Positions 49,381-58,290 of a stretch of DNA of 64,000 nucleotides are shown piece by piece (within the stretch, counting starts at the first letter, position 1; each line of letters opens with the position of its first letter). The notes beneath the pieces were generated by a model. That model saw only the letters and a program-made list of their open reading frames with translations, had not been told where the DNA came from and did not search any database. Location of the stretch: assembly GCF_000612845.1 (NCBI RefSeq), contig NZ_CCAT010000084.1, positions 1 through 64,000 on the forward strand, written 5' to 3'. The position numbers and the translations under genes were made by a program. The stretch comes from Clostridium ihumii AP5 (GTDB lineage: Bacteria; Bacillota; Clostridia; Clostridiales; Clostridiaceae).

Positions 49381-50406
49381 ATGAGTAAAAATTTAAAACT
49401 TAAAGTAATAGGATTAAGTATGGTCTTAATATCACTATCAATAGGATCTACCAATGCTTTCGCAGAAGAAAATTCAAATAAGGATAGGATATATGGAAAT
49501 GATAGAATACAAACATCTATAGAAATTAGTAAGAAGGGTTGGAAGGAAGGTGCAGATTCTGTAGTGATTGCAGCAGCATATGATTTTGCAGATGCTTTAT
49601 CAGCTGCTCCTCTTGCAAAGAAATATAATGCACCAATAATATTAAATGGAAAAAGTGAGTTATCAACAAATACTATAAATGAAATTAAAAGATTGAATCC
49701 AAAGAACATTTTTATATTAGGAGGAGAAGGAGTAATTCCAGGAAAGGTTGAAAATCAATTTAAAGCATTGAATGTTGAAAATATAGAAAGAATATATGGT
49801 GAAAATAGATATGAAACATCTTTAAAAGTAGCTGAAAAGTTAGGTAAAGTAGAAAAAGTTTTTATAACTAATGGAGAAACTTATGCAGATGCATTATCTG
49901 TATCAAGTATAGCAGCAGAGATGGAATGTCCTATTTTATATACTAAAAAAGATGAGCTAAAATGTGAAGTGAAAGATTATATAAACAATAATGATATAAA
50001 AAATACTTATTTTATTGGTGGACAAGGTGTTCTTAGTAACAGTGTTGTTAATGAAGTTAAAAACTCAAAAAGAATATATGGTGATAATAGATATTTAACT
50101 AACAGTGAAGTTTTAAAGAATTTCAAAGATGAATTAAAATTTGATAATGTATATTTTGTAACAGGAAATAACTTTGCAGATGCACTAGCAGTTGCTCCAC
50201 TCTCATCAAAAGAAAAATCACCAGTTATTTTAACTAATAAAAATGTAGATAAGGAAATTGAAAATTTAATTAATGAAAATATTACAGGTGAAACTAAATT
50301 AATAGCTATTGGAGGAGAAAAAGTTGTTCCAGAAAGTATTTTGGATAAATTTATATCAGATTTTGATGTAATAGAAATAGCATTAAAAAGTATAAATTTA
50401 ATCTAA
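49381..50406 (+). CDS. CWB2-only wall protein, operon 1
   Basis: About 341 residues: a signal peptide (1-28, ending AFA) and three CWB2 modules filling nearly the whole mature chain (RIYGNDR, FADALSAAPLA, ILGGEGV; then two more). After the third module comes only a short tail, SDFDVIEIALKSINLI, which is conserved in the operon 2 copy. AAAGGAG eight bases upstream supports ATG 49381 over 49363. It has no visible ligand domain; lying right before ecfT, it may tether other components to the wall polymer. Confidence 0.85.
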   Translation: MSKNLKLKVIGLSMVLISLSIGSTNAFAEENSNKDRIYGNDRIQTSIEISKKGWKEGADSVVIAAAYDFADALSAAPLAKKYNAPIILNGKSELSTNTINEIKRLNPKNIFILGGEGVIPGKVENQFKALNVENIERIYGENRYETSLKVAEKLGKVEKVFITNGETYADALSVSSIAAEMECPILYTKKDELKCEVKDYINNNDIKNTYFIGGQGVLSNSVVNEVKNSKRIYGDNRYLTNSEVLKNFKDELKFDNVYFVTGNNFADALAVAPLSSKEKSPVILTNKNVDKEIENLINENITGETKLIAIGGEKVVPESILDKFISDFDVIEIALKSINLI

Positions 50407-50429
50407 TAGAAAGATAAGGAAGTGTTCTT

Positions 50430-51332
50430 ATGTTCACTTATAGAAATAGAAATACATTTTTTCAAAATGTGCATCCATTTACAGTAACATTGTTAATAAT
50501 AACATATTTAATAATAGTATTAAAATTGAAAAATCCAATATATATTGGATTAATATTTACAGGAATAATATCAGCTATATATGTAGATGGTTCAATTAAA
50601 GATGTATTGAGTTATGGAAAAATAATGATTCCATTCGCTATTATGCTAATGTTATTAAATCCAATTATAGTTCATAATGGTGAAACTGTATTATATCAAG
50701 GTCATATAAATATACCGGTACTTGGAACTATGAGAATAACAAAAGAAGCCATTATGTTTGGTGTTGATAGTGGATTTAGAATGATTGTTATAACGATAAT
50801 ATTTGGATTTGGTAATTTAATAATACATCCAGATAGAATGTTTGGTTTTTTTTCTAAATATTTAAAAAAGTCTTCATTATTAATGAGTATGACTATAAGA
50901 CTTTTTCCTACTATGATGAAATCATATGAAAACATTATAGAAGTTGAAAAGCTTAGAGGTAATTCATTTTCAGATAAAAAATTTAGAGGAAGAATTAAAT
51001 CTAGTGGATATATAGCTAATATATTATTTTTATCAAGTCTCGAAGATTCAGAAGATATGGCTGAATCTATGCATTCAAGAGGATATGGTGCACTTAAGAA
51101 AAGAAGTTCTTACTTTAGAGAGAAATATACTGTTTGGGATGGGGTTTTAATTTTGATATGTGGATTTATAATAATTTATACATATTGGATTACAGCTATA
51201 GGATTAAATACTTTTGAGTTTTATAATCAAATGGATAGTTTTAAAGATACTATTTCAAAGCAAGGTATTATATTGTGTTTAAGCACATTTATACCAACTT
51301 TCATAAATTGGTGGTGGAAAAATTGGAAATAA
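50430..51332 (+). CDS. ecfT: ECF transporter transmembrane protein EcfT, operon 1
   Basis: A 300-residue membrane scaffold of an energy-coupling factor transporter. About five to six hydrophobic helices flank the coupling region SMTIRLFPTMMKSYENIIEV and the Ala-Arg-Gly-type motif ESMHSRGYG. EcfT links the ATPases to the substrate-binding S component. The last codons overlap the ATPase start by 10 bases. A dedicated EcfT inside the operon means a group I ECF system serving one vitamin, here presumably cobalamin. Confidence 0.93.
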   Translation: MFTYRNRNTFFQNVHPFTVTLLIITYLIIVLKLKNPIYIGLIFTGIISAIYVDGSIKDVLSYGKIMIPFAIMLMLLNPIIVHNGETVLYQGHINIPVLGTMRITKEAIMFGVDSGFRMIVITIIFGFGNLIIHPDRMFGFFSKYLKKSSLLMSMTIRLFPTMMKSYENIIEVEKLRGNSFSDKKFRGRIKSSGYIANILFLSSLEDSEDMAESMHSRGYGALKKRSSYFREKYTVWDGVLILICGFIIIYTYWITAIGLNTFEFYNQMDSFKDTISKQGIILCLSTFIPTFINWWWKNWK

Positions 51333-52939
51333 TAAATATAGAAAATGTTAGTTTTACTTATCCAGATTGTAAAAATAAAGCATTGAAAAACATTAATTTA
51401 AAAATTAATGAAGGTGAAATAGTACTTATTGTAGGGCCATCAGGATGTGGAAAATCTACACTTATAAGGCTTTTAAACAAGCTTATACCTAACTATTATG
51501 GCGGAACTTTAGAAGGAATGGTGTATTTAAAAAATAGGGATATAGATTTTGTTCATAATTCGGAAATTGCCCAAACTGTAGGAATGGTATATCAACATCC
51601 AGAGAAGCAAATTGTACTTCAAGATGTTGAACGAGAAATAGCATTTGGACTTGAAAATTTAAATAAAAACATGAATTTTATGAAAAGAAATGTAGCAGAA
51701 GTTATATCTTTATTAGCATTAAATGAAATAAAAGGAAAGCAAACAACAGAAATATCAGGAGGTCAAAAACAAAGAGTTGCAATAGCTTCAGTTGTATCTA
51801 TGGATCCAGACATTATAGTTTTTGATGAGCCTATATCACAACTAGACCCTATAAGTGCAGAAGAAGTGTTAAATTCAATAAAAAAATTGAATACAGATAT
51901 GGGGAAGACTATTATACTTGTAGAGCAACGATTGGATAAATGTTTTCATATGGCTGATAGGATAATATTTATGGAAAATGGCTGTATTTTAGGAGAGGGA
52001 AAACCCAATAATATACCACAATATATAGATAAAAAATACCATTTACCTAATATATCTTATATTTTTAGACAAGCTAAGATGGAAAATATTCCTGTAACCG
52101 TAAAGGAAGGAAGAAATATAATAAAAGATTGTAATTTTGAAAATAAATTTAAAAAAAATAAGTTTAATTCAGAAGTTATAATGGATGTAAAAAAAATACA
52201 ATTTGAATATGAAAAAGGAAGCAAAACATTAAAAGATATAAGTTTTCAACTAAGAAAAGGAAGAATTCTTGGCGTGATGGGTGAAAATGGTGCAGGTAAA
52301 AGTACTTTGTTTAAAATAATTTCAGGTGTTATAAATAAATACAATGGAAATATTGAAGTTGATGGTAAAAATATTAAAAAAATAAAAATGAAAGATAAAA
52401 TAAAGAAAATAGGATATTTATCACAAAATCCTAATGATTATTTTGGAAGAGAAACGGTGTTTGATGAAGTTGGATATACTTTGAAAAATATAGGAGAGTA
52501 TGATGACAAAAAAGTATATGAAATACTTAAGAAACTTAATTTGATACATTTAAAAGATAGGAATCCTAGAGATTTAAGTGGAGGAGAAAAGCAAAGAACA
52601 GCAATAGCATGTACACTAATTACGGATCCGGAAATACTTATTTTAGATGAACCAACGAGAGGAATGGATTCACTTGCAAAAGAAAGCTTAGGGAAAATAA
52701 TGAAAAGCTTAGTAAGTGAAGGGAAAACTATTGTAGTTATAACTCATGATTCAGATTTTTTAGGAGATTATGCAGATGAAGTTATGCTGATGTTTGATGG
52801 AGAAATTGTTGCTAGTGGAGAAGCAACAGAAGTATTATGTGATTCACTATATTATTCTCCACAAATATCTAAGGTGTTTAAGAATAAATGCAATGTAATA
52901 AAGTCTGAAGATGCTATAAATCTTTTGAAGGTGATGTAA
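51323..52939 (+). CDS. Fused double ATPase of the ECF transporter, operon 1
   Basis: About 538 residues with two complete ABC ATPase domains in one chain. The first has Walker A GPSGCGKST near 40, SGGQKQRVAIASV and IVFDEPISQLD; the second has GENGAGKST near 320, SGGEKQRTAIACT and LILDEPTRGMD. It replaces the EcfA/EcfA' heterodimer. The start is best placed at TTG 51323, after GGTGGTGGA and overlapping the ecfT stop; the operon 2 copy has ATG at the equivalent place (61591). Confidence 0.93.
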   Translation: MEIINIENVSFTYPDCKNKALKNINLKINEGEIVLIVGPSGCGKSTLIRLLNKLIPNYYGGTLEGMVYLKNRDIDFVHNSEIAQTVGMVYQHPEKQIVLQDVEREIAFGLENLNKNMNFMKRNVAEVISLLALNEIKGKQTTEISGGQKQRVAIASVVSMDPDIIVFDEPISQLDPISAEEVLNSIKKLNTDMGKTIILVEQRLDKCFHMADRIIFMENGCILGEGKPNNIPQYIDKKYHLPNISYIFRQAKMENIPVTVKEGRNIIKDCNFENKFKKNKFNSEVIMDVKKIQFEYEKGSKTLKDISFQLRKGRILGVMGENGAGKSTLFKIISGVINKYNGNIEVDGKNIKKIKMKDKIKKIGYLSQNPNDYFGRETVFDEVGYTLKNIGEYDDKKVYEILKKLNLIHLKDRNPRDLSGGEKQRTAIACTLITDPEILILDEPTRGMDSLAKESLGKIMKSLVSEGKTIVVITHDSDFLGDYADEVMLMFDGEIVASGEATEVLCDSLYYSPQISKVFKNKCNVIKSEDAINLLKVM

Positions 52940-53629
52940 ATGAAAAGAAAAATTAAATTAGGACCTATAATAGTAATTTTATATATAATAATAACTTTAA
53001 TTATGACATATGCTGATTTTAAAATGGAAAAGGCAGTAGAGATATCTACTATTTTCATTATAGGAACATTTATAATATTGTTTGAAAATAGAGAAATTAG
53101 TGCAAGAACTATGGCAGCAGTAGCTACAATGTCAGCACTAGGTGGTGTATTAAGAGTTCCATGTGCTGCAATTCCAAGTTTTCAGCCAGTAACATTTATT
53201 GTAGCAGTATCAGGTTATACATTAGGTCCAGTAAACGGATTTATGGTAGGTGCAATGTGTGCTTTTATTTCAAATTTTTTCTTAGGACATGGTCCTTGGA
53301 CTTTGTGGCAAATACTAGGATGGGGACTTTGTGGAGTATTTTTTGGGAAATGCAGAAATTTTATAAAGAAGAATGAACTTCCAAGGTTTATTTTACTTTG
53401 TGGTATTTGGGGATATATATATGGAACTATTTTAAATCAATGGTATGTTGTTGAATTCATAAGACCCATCACAGTAAATACTATAATTACTGGAAATATA
53501 TTAAGTTTTTGGTTTGATACTATGCATGCATTTAGCAATGTATTATTCTCATATTTTTTTGGAAGAACTTTTATAAATTCATTAGAGCGATATAATAAAA
53601 GAAATTCAGTTATTAGAATAAAATCATAA
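52940..53629 (+). CDS. ECF transporter S component, probable corrinoid specificity, operon 1
   Basis: A 229-residue membrane protein with about six helices that starts at the base after the ATPase stop codon. The pattern AALGGVLRVPCAAIPSFQP, GYTLGP.NGFMVG and FLGHGPWTLWQ is of the ECF S-component class with the usual N-terminal ARTMAAVAT coupling motif. Position after EcfT/EcfA and control by a cobalamin riboswitch suggest a CbrT-like corrinoid importer. Specificity is inferred from context, as S components for different vitamins diverge widely. Confidence 0.82.
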   Translation: MKRKIKLGPIIVILYIIITLIMTYADFKMEKAVEISTIFIIGTFIILFENREISARTMAAVATMSALGGVLRVPCAAIPSFQPVTFIVAVSGYTLGPVNGFMVGAMCAFISNFFLGHGPWTLWQILGWGLCGVFFGKCRNFIKKNELPRFILLCGIWGYIYGTILNQWYVVEFIRPITVNTIITGNILSFWFDTMHAFSNVLFSYFFGRTFINSLERYNKRNSVIRIKS

Positions 53630-53681
53630 TATTAAAATGCATAAAACTAAATTAGTTTAAGTATAGAAAGAGGGATTAGTT

Positions 53682-54911
53682 GTGAGAAAGAATAATATAA
53701 TATTAAAAATATTATGTTCCATACTTGTTACATCCGCATTAATTACATATAAAGCAAATGCAATTAATATAGATGCAGAAACAAATAATTTAAACAAAGT
53801 ATGGACAATAAAGTTTAATAAAGAAGTAAATACATGTAACTTAGATGAAGAAATAGTAATTTTAGATGAAAATAAAACAAAAATTCCTATAAAAATAGAA
53901 TTAGAAGAGAATAATACATTATTAATATATCCGCCTGAAGGTGGATACAAAGATAAAGAAGTATATACATTAAAGATTGGAAAAAACATAAAGTCACAAA
54001 ATAAAAAAAATATAAAGTCATCCAAGGAATTCACTTTTAAAGTAGATGCAGAAAGTTTATGCTATAACAATGGGATTTATGAATATAAAAGTGTTGTAGA
54101 AAATAATATAGAGTCTGTATCAAAATATATTATAGATAAAGGATTAGAAAGTGATTGGGAAGTTATGGCTTTAGCAAAAGCCAATAAAAATATATCAAAA
54201 GACTATATTAATAAGGTTATAGATATTATAAATGATGGGTTGCTAATGCAGCCAACAGATTATCAAAGAACTACTATGCTTTTATCAGCACTTGGAGAAA
54301 ATCCAATTAAGTTTAATAATGTGAATTTTTTAGATAATATATACAATAATAAGGATATAAAAAATCAGGGACCCAATGCAGTGATGTTTGCATTAATAGC
54401 TCTAGATTCTGGAAATTATGAAATTCCTAATAATTCTTTTTGGAGTAGAGAAAGTTTAATCAATACTTTACTTGAAATGAAAACTTATGATGGAGGATGG
54501 GATTTTGCAGGTATAAAGGCTGATCCAGATATGACAGGAATGGCATTAACAGCATTGCATAATTATACTGATGATGGAAAAGTAAAAGATGCTGTTAATA
54601 ATGCTATAAACCTTTTAAGTGATATGCAAAATGAAGATGGAACATTTTCTTCATATAAAATAAAAAATAGTGAAAGTATATCACAAGTTATAATAGGTTT
54701 ATGTGCAAATGGAATAGATCCAACAAGTAGTGAATTTACTAAAAGTGGTAAAAATCTTATAGATGCTTTATTAACATTTAAAAGTGATGATGGTGGATTT
54801 AAACACATATATGAAGGGAATAGCAATGGAAAGGCAACAGAACAAGCATTGTTAGCATTAGAAGCATATAAAGAGTTAAAAAATGGAAGACTAAATTTAT
54901 ATGAATTTTAA
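53682..54911 (+). CDS. Secreted alpha/alpha-barrel protein with N-terminal Ig-like domain, barrel C, operon 1
   Basis: A 409-residue exported protein starting with GTG. A signal peptide (1-26, ending ANA) is followed by an SbsA/Big_5-type Ig-like domain (about 32-125; WTIKFNKEV and IYPPEGGYKDKEVYTL) and then helical barrel repeats (about 140-405) with GGWDFAGIKADPDMTGMALT, NSESISQVIIGLCANGIDP and GGFKHI...ATEQALLAL. It is the last gene of operon 1. The start of an equivalent gene follows the S component of operon 2 at 63921. Confidence 0.82.
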   Translation: MRKNNIILKILCSILVTSALITYKANAINIDAETNNLNKVWTIKFNKEVNTCNLDEEIVILDENKTKIPIKIELEENNTLLIYPPEGGYKDKEVYTLKIGKNIKSQNKKNIKSSKEFTFKVDAESLCYNNGIYEYKSVVENNIESVSKYIIDKGLESDWEVMALAKANKNISKDYINKVIDIINDGLLMQPTDYQRTTMLLSALGENPIKFNNVNFLDNIYNNKDIKNQGPNAVMFALIALDSGNYEIPNNSFWSRESLINTLLEMKTYDGGWDFAGIKADPDMTGMALTALHNYTDDGKVKDAVNNAINLLSDMQNEDGTFSSYKIKNSESISQVIIGLCANGIDPTSSEFTKSGKNLIDALLTFKSDDGGFKHIYEGNSNGKATEQALLALEAYKELKNGRLNLYEF

Positions 54912-54942
54912 ATAACAAAAATTAGATAATGTTATAAAATAT

Positions 54943-54992
54943 AAAAAGGTGATTTCTATAAAATGTATTCTATAGAAATCACCTTTTTATAT
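54943..54992 (+). terminator. Terminator of operon 1
   Basis: A perfect 18-bp stem (54943-54960 with 54971-54988) followed by TATTTT. Confidence 0.88.
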
Positions 54993-55148
54993 TTTAAAAT
55001 TGTAGATGGAAATATTAATTTTATTATTTTTACGTGAAAATGAAATTTTACAAAAAAGTTTGGTGAAAATAAGTTTTTTAAATAGTGGTAACAAGAAACA
55101 TAGTTAATATATTAACTACATGATAACAAGAAGGAATGTCAAAGTATG

Positions 55149-55177
55149 TTGAAAATATACGAATGCTGTAATACAAT
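55149..55177 (+). promoter_or_regulatory. Promoter of corrinoid-type operon 2
   Basis: TTGAAA (55149-55154), 17 bases, TACAAT (55172-55177). It aligns base for base in spacing and in the GCTGTAATA context with the operon 1 promoter at 41471-41499. Confidence 0.7.
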
Positions 55178-55179
55178 GT

Positions 55180-55340
55180 TGATAAAAGTAAATATTGGAA
55201 ATTAGGTAAATTTTTTTCTTGTTATTAAAAAGCTAAAATAAAAAAAAATAGGAATTAAGTAGATTATGAAATAAACATTGCTATGTGCTTGTTAAAAAAA
55301 ATAAAATTAAAGATTTTAATTATTAAAAATTTATCAATGT
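55180..55340 (+). other. Degenerate remnant of the cobalamin riboswitch leader
   Basis: The start of this leader still aligns with that of operon 1 (AATATTGGAAATTAGGTAAATT against AATATGGAAATTGAGTAGGTT-type sequence, then AAAGCTAAAAT against AAAGTTAAAAT), but the aptamer core GGTGAAAATCC, the B12 box and the GC-rich terminator are all missing. Faint similarity returns around GAAATAAACATTGCTATG. The leader is shorter and almost pure A/T. Operon 2 is thus probably not controlled by B12 through this route. Confidence 0.6.
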
Positions 55341-55365
55341 AAAATATAAAAAAAGGAGGAGTTTT

Positions 55366-56115
55366 ATGAAAAAAAAATACAAGATGCTTATATCTGTCAT
55401 TATAAGTTTTATTATATTGGCTTGCGTAGGTTGTATCACAAATAATAAATTAGAAAATAATAACAATAATAGAACTAAAATAGAGAGTAAGCTTGAAGAA
55501 AAAAATGAGAAAGTTGAAAATAAAGAAAAAACTAACAGGAAAGAAGAAAAAGTAAAAAAACAAGAAAATGAAGTAAAGAAACAAAAAAATGAAGTGAATA
55601 AACAAGAAAAAAGTGAATTAAATGTTGATAGTGATGAAAATAATCAATTGTCAAAAGAAAAAGCTGCAAAAGAAAGTATTGCTGTAGAAAAACAAAAAGA
55701 AACTATAGAAAAAAAGGAAGCAAATTTAAATCAAGATAATAAGTTAGATGAAAGTAAATTTACTATGATAGTAACTAGGGAATCCAAGGGATATACTGGG
55801 AAAAATCAGGAAGTTATAGGTGAATTTACATTAAAAATTGATAATAATAAAAGTGCAATGACTTATTTAAGAGAAAATGTATCAATAAAGGAAACTGGAG
55901 GATTCATATATGAGATAAATGGCATACACAATCTGTATCCTATACCAGAATCAGAGAAAACTGTTGAACAAAAAGAAAAAAATATTTTAGGAATCGATTG
56001 GTTTATATATTTAAATGGAGAAAAAACTTCTTTAGGAGCAAATGATGTTTATCCAAAAGAAGGTGATATCCTTTTGATTGATTTTCATGAATGGGATAAT
56101 AGGGAATTTTCATAA
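55366..56115 (+). CDS. DUF4430 lipoprotein, operon 2
   Basis: A 249-residue counterpart of the lipoprotein at 41909. The signal ends LACVGC, with Cys23 aligned to the operon 1 lipid Cys (Cys20 is an alternative). A Lys/Glu/Gln-rich spacer (about 27-125) contains short imperfect repeats around KKQENEVKKQKNEV, followed by one DUF4430 domain (about 130-248) with GIDWFIYLNGEK and GANDVYPKEGD. A near-perfect AAAGGAGGAG site precedes the ATG. Same presumed role as its paralogue. Confidence 0.85.
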   Translation: MKKKYKMLISVIISFIILACVGCITNNKLENNNNNRTKIESKLEEKNEKVENKEKTNRKEEKVKKQENEVKKQKNEVNKQEKSELNVDSDENNQLSKEKAAKESIAVEKQKETIEKKEANLNQDNKLDESKFTMIVTRESKGYTGKNQEVIGEFTLKIDNNKSAMTYLRENVSIKETGGFIYEINGIHNLYPIPESEKTVEQKEKNILGIDWFIYLNGEKTSLGANDVYPKEGDILLIDFHEWDNREFS

Positions 56116-56200
56116 ATATCATTTTAAAAGTGAATTTAGAATTTTTATATAATTTTAAATTAAGGGAAATTTCAAAGTATAAAATAAGGGGGAAAGACTT

Positions 56201-58168
56201 ATGAGGAAATTATTTAAAAGAAAGACTAGTATTTTTATATTATTTCTTAGCTTTTTTATGTTAATTAGCTGGACTAATACATTTGCAATATCTAAGAAAG
56301 ACAGAATATATGGGAAGGATAGAATAGAAACTTCTATAAAAATTAGTAAAAGTGGATGGGAAAATGGTTCAGAATATGTATTTATTGTACAAGGATATGA
56401 TTTTGCAGATGCATTAACAGTTGCGCCATTTGCAAAAAAATTAAATGGACCAATTATATTAAGTGGAAAAGAAAGGTTAAAACAAGAGGTTGTTGATGAA
56501 ATTACAAGATTAAATCCGAAAAAAATATTTATATTAGGTGGGGAAAAGGTAATAAGTAATGAAGTAGAAGTCCAACTCAAAAATATAAATGTAAATAATA
56601 TAGAAAGAATATATGGACAAACACGATATGAAACAGCATTGAAAGTTGCGGAAAAATTAGGTGGAGCTAAGGAATTATTTATAGTTAATGGATATGCTTA
56701 TGCTGATGCATTATCAATATCATCTATAGCGGCACAAAAAGGAGCACCCATAATATATACAAATGGAAATGAAATTTCTAGAGAAATTAAAAATTATATG
56801 ATTAAAAATAATATAGAAAATACATATGCTATAGGTGGAGTAGGTGTAATAAATGAAAATGCTATAAGTGGTATAGAGAATATAGAGAGAGTTTCAGGCT
56901 TAAATAGATATTTGACCAATAAAAATGTGTTACTAAAATTTGATAAAGATATTAAATATGAAAAGATTTACTTTACAACAGGAGAAGATTTTCCTGATGC
57001 GTTAGCAATATCAACATTAGCAGCATTTACAAAATCACCAATAGTACTAACAAATAAACAGATTAATAGTGAATTAAATACATATGTTAATTCTAAATTA
57101 GAAGATAAAAGTGAATTAATTGCTATAGGTGGAGAAAAGATAGTTCCTGAAAATGTTTTAGATAAAATAACAAATAGTAAAATTGAAGAAGATAAAGGTA
57201 ATGGTGGAAATGATGCTGGTGGTTCAGGGATTGGTGGAGATAATAATTTAAACACTGAAGTTAAACAAGGGGAATTTAAATTATTAGTAACTACAGATGG
57301 AAATGAAATTGTTAATAAAAATCTGAAGATTCTTGATAAGAAAAGTGTTATGTATTATTTAAGAGAAAATGCAAAAGTAAAAGACAAAAATGGTTTTATT
57401 TGTGAAATTAATGGAATAAAAAGAAAAGAATTCAATGAACTAACAGAAAAAGAAATAAAAGATGGTTACTTGTCTGCTGATTGGTTTATATATGTTAATG
57501 GAAAAAGAGCTAATGTAGGAGCAAATGATATTAGAATAAAAGAAAAAGATACTATAAACGTAGCATATGAGAAATGGGATTACACTAGTTTAGTATCACC
57601 AGGTGAAAAGCCAAAGCTAAACGTAAGTGGTATTCCAAATGAGGTTAAAGCAAATGAATGTTTTAATGTAAATGTTGATTTATCAGTAGGAAAAGTATAT
57701 GGTGCATCAATAAAAATTAATGGAGTTGAGGTAGCAACTACTGATACAAAAGGACAAGCAGTAATTAAGATAAATAAAGTGGGAAAACATGTTATTACAG
57801 TTGAAAAATATGGATCAATTTATAAAAAAGATATAAATGTTAAAGAGAGTAATCAAGATGGAAATACTTCTGGTGAAGGTACATCTACTGGAAAAGATGA
57901 GGTTATATTTAGAAAAGTGCAAGAAAATGTTATTTTTGAAGTGAGAGGCAATAATGAAAAAGTAAATTTTCAAATTAAAGATTCTAGCAAAAATGATAGT
58001 GTAGTTACAATAAAAGTTTTAGATGAAAAAAATTCATTAGTGTATATAGATCAAGTATCTTTGAATAATGGGAAATACACTTTAAGAAGTGAATTAGATA
58101 AAGGAAAATATAAAGGAGTATGTAAAGTAAATAAAACTCCAATAAACTTTGAATTTAATATTAATTAA
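56201..58168 (+). CDS. Wall-anchored protein: 3 CWB2 plus DUF4430, operon 2
   Basis: A 655-residue, compact version of the giant protein of operon 1. Signal peptide (1-30), three CWB2 modules (about 33-325), a Gly-rich linker (GNGGNDAGGSGIGG, near 330-350), one DUF4430 domain (about 358-468, SADWFIYVNGKR), an Ig-like domain with KVYGA (about 472-552) and a C-terminal beta domain (about 565-655) sharing VYIDQ with the giant. It lacks both solenoid stretches and the second DUF4430, so it may represent the ancestral architecture. Confidence 0.87.
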   Translation: MRKLFKRKTSIFILFLSFFMLISWTNTFAISKKDRIYGKDRIETSIKISKSGWENGSEYVFIVQGYDFADALTVAPFAKKLNGPIILSGKERLKQEVVDEITRLNPKKIFILGGEKVISNEVEVQLKNINVNNIERIYGQTRYETALKVAEKLGGAKELFIVNGYAYADALSISSIAAQKGAPIIYTNGNEISREIKNYMIKNNIENTYAIGGVGVINENAISGIENIERVSGLNRYLTNKNVLLKFDKDIKYEKIYFTTGEDFPDALAISTLAAFTKSPIVLTNKQINSELNTYVNSKLEDKSELIAIGGEKIVPENVLDKITNSKIEEDKGNGGNDAGGSGIGGDNNLNTEVKQGEFKLLVTTDGNEIVNKNLKILDKKSVMYYLRENAKVKDKNGFICEINGIKRKEFNELTEKEIKDGYLSADWFIYVNGKRANVGANDIRIKEKDTINVAYEKWDYTSLVSPGEKPKLNVSGIPNEVKANECFNVNVDLSVGKVYGASIKINGVEVATTDTKGQAVIKINKVGKHVITVEKYGSIYKKDINVKESNQDGNTSGEGTSTGKDEVIFRKVQENVIFEVRGNNEKVNFQIKDSSKNDSVVTIKVLDEKNSLVYIDQVSLNNGKYTLRSELDKGKYKGVCKVNKTPINFEFNIN

Positions 58169-58184
58169 CAAGAATAGAAATTTT

Positions 58185-58217
58185 AAACCCTTATATATTA
58201 TGAAAGTATAAGGGTTT
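58185..58217 (+). promoter_or_regulatory. Intercistronic hairpin upstream of barrel B in operon 2
   Basis: A perfect 11-bp stem (58185-58195 with 58207-58217) without a following T tract. It occupies the same place relative to the barrel B gene as the hairpin at 47901-47969 in operon 1, though the sequences differ. Confidence 0.5.
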
Positions 58218-58290
58218 GCTAAAAAGGTAGAGTTGTAAACAAGTTTCTAAAAAACTAATACATTATTACTAGAGTTATGGGGGAAATAAG

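Noticed and set aside
52940-53629. S component as a biotin, riboflavin or thiamine transporter
   Set aside because: I see none of the BioY, RibU or ThiT motifs; the cobalamin riboswitch and the B12-binder-like neighbours favour a corrinoid, though this stays an inference.
55500-55750. Reiterated AAAAAACAAGAAAATGAAGT-like units considered as a CRISPR or tandem DNA repeat
   Set aside because: They encode the Lys/Glu/Gln spacer of the lipoprotein in frame; there are no regular repeats and spacers.
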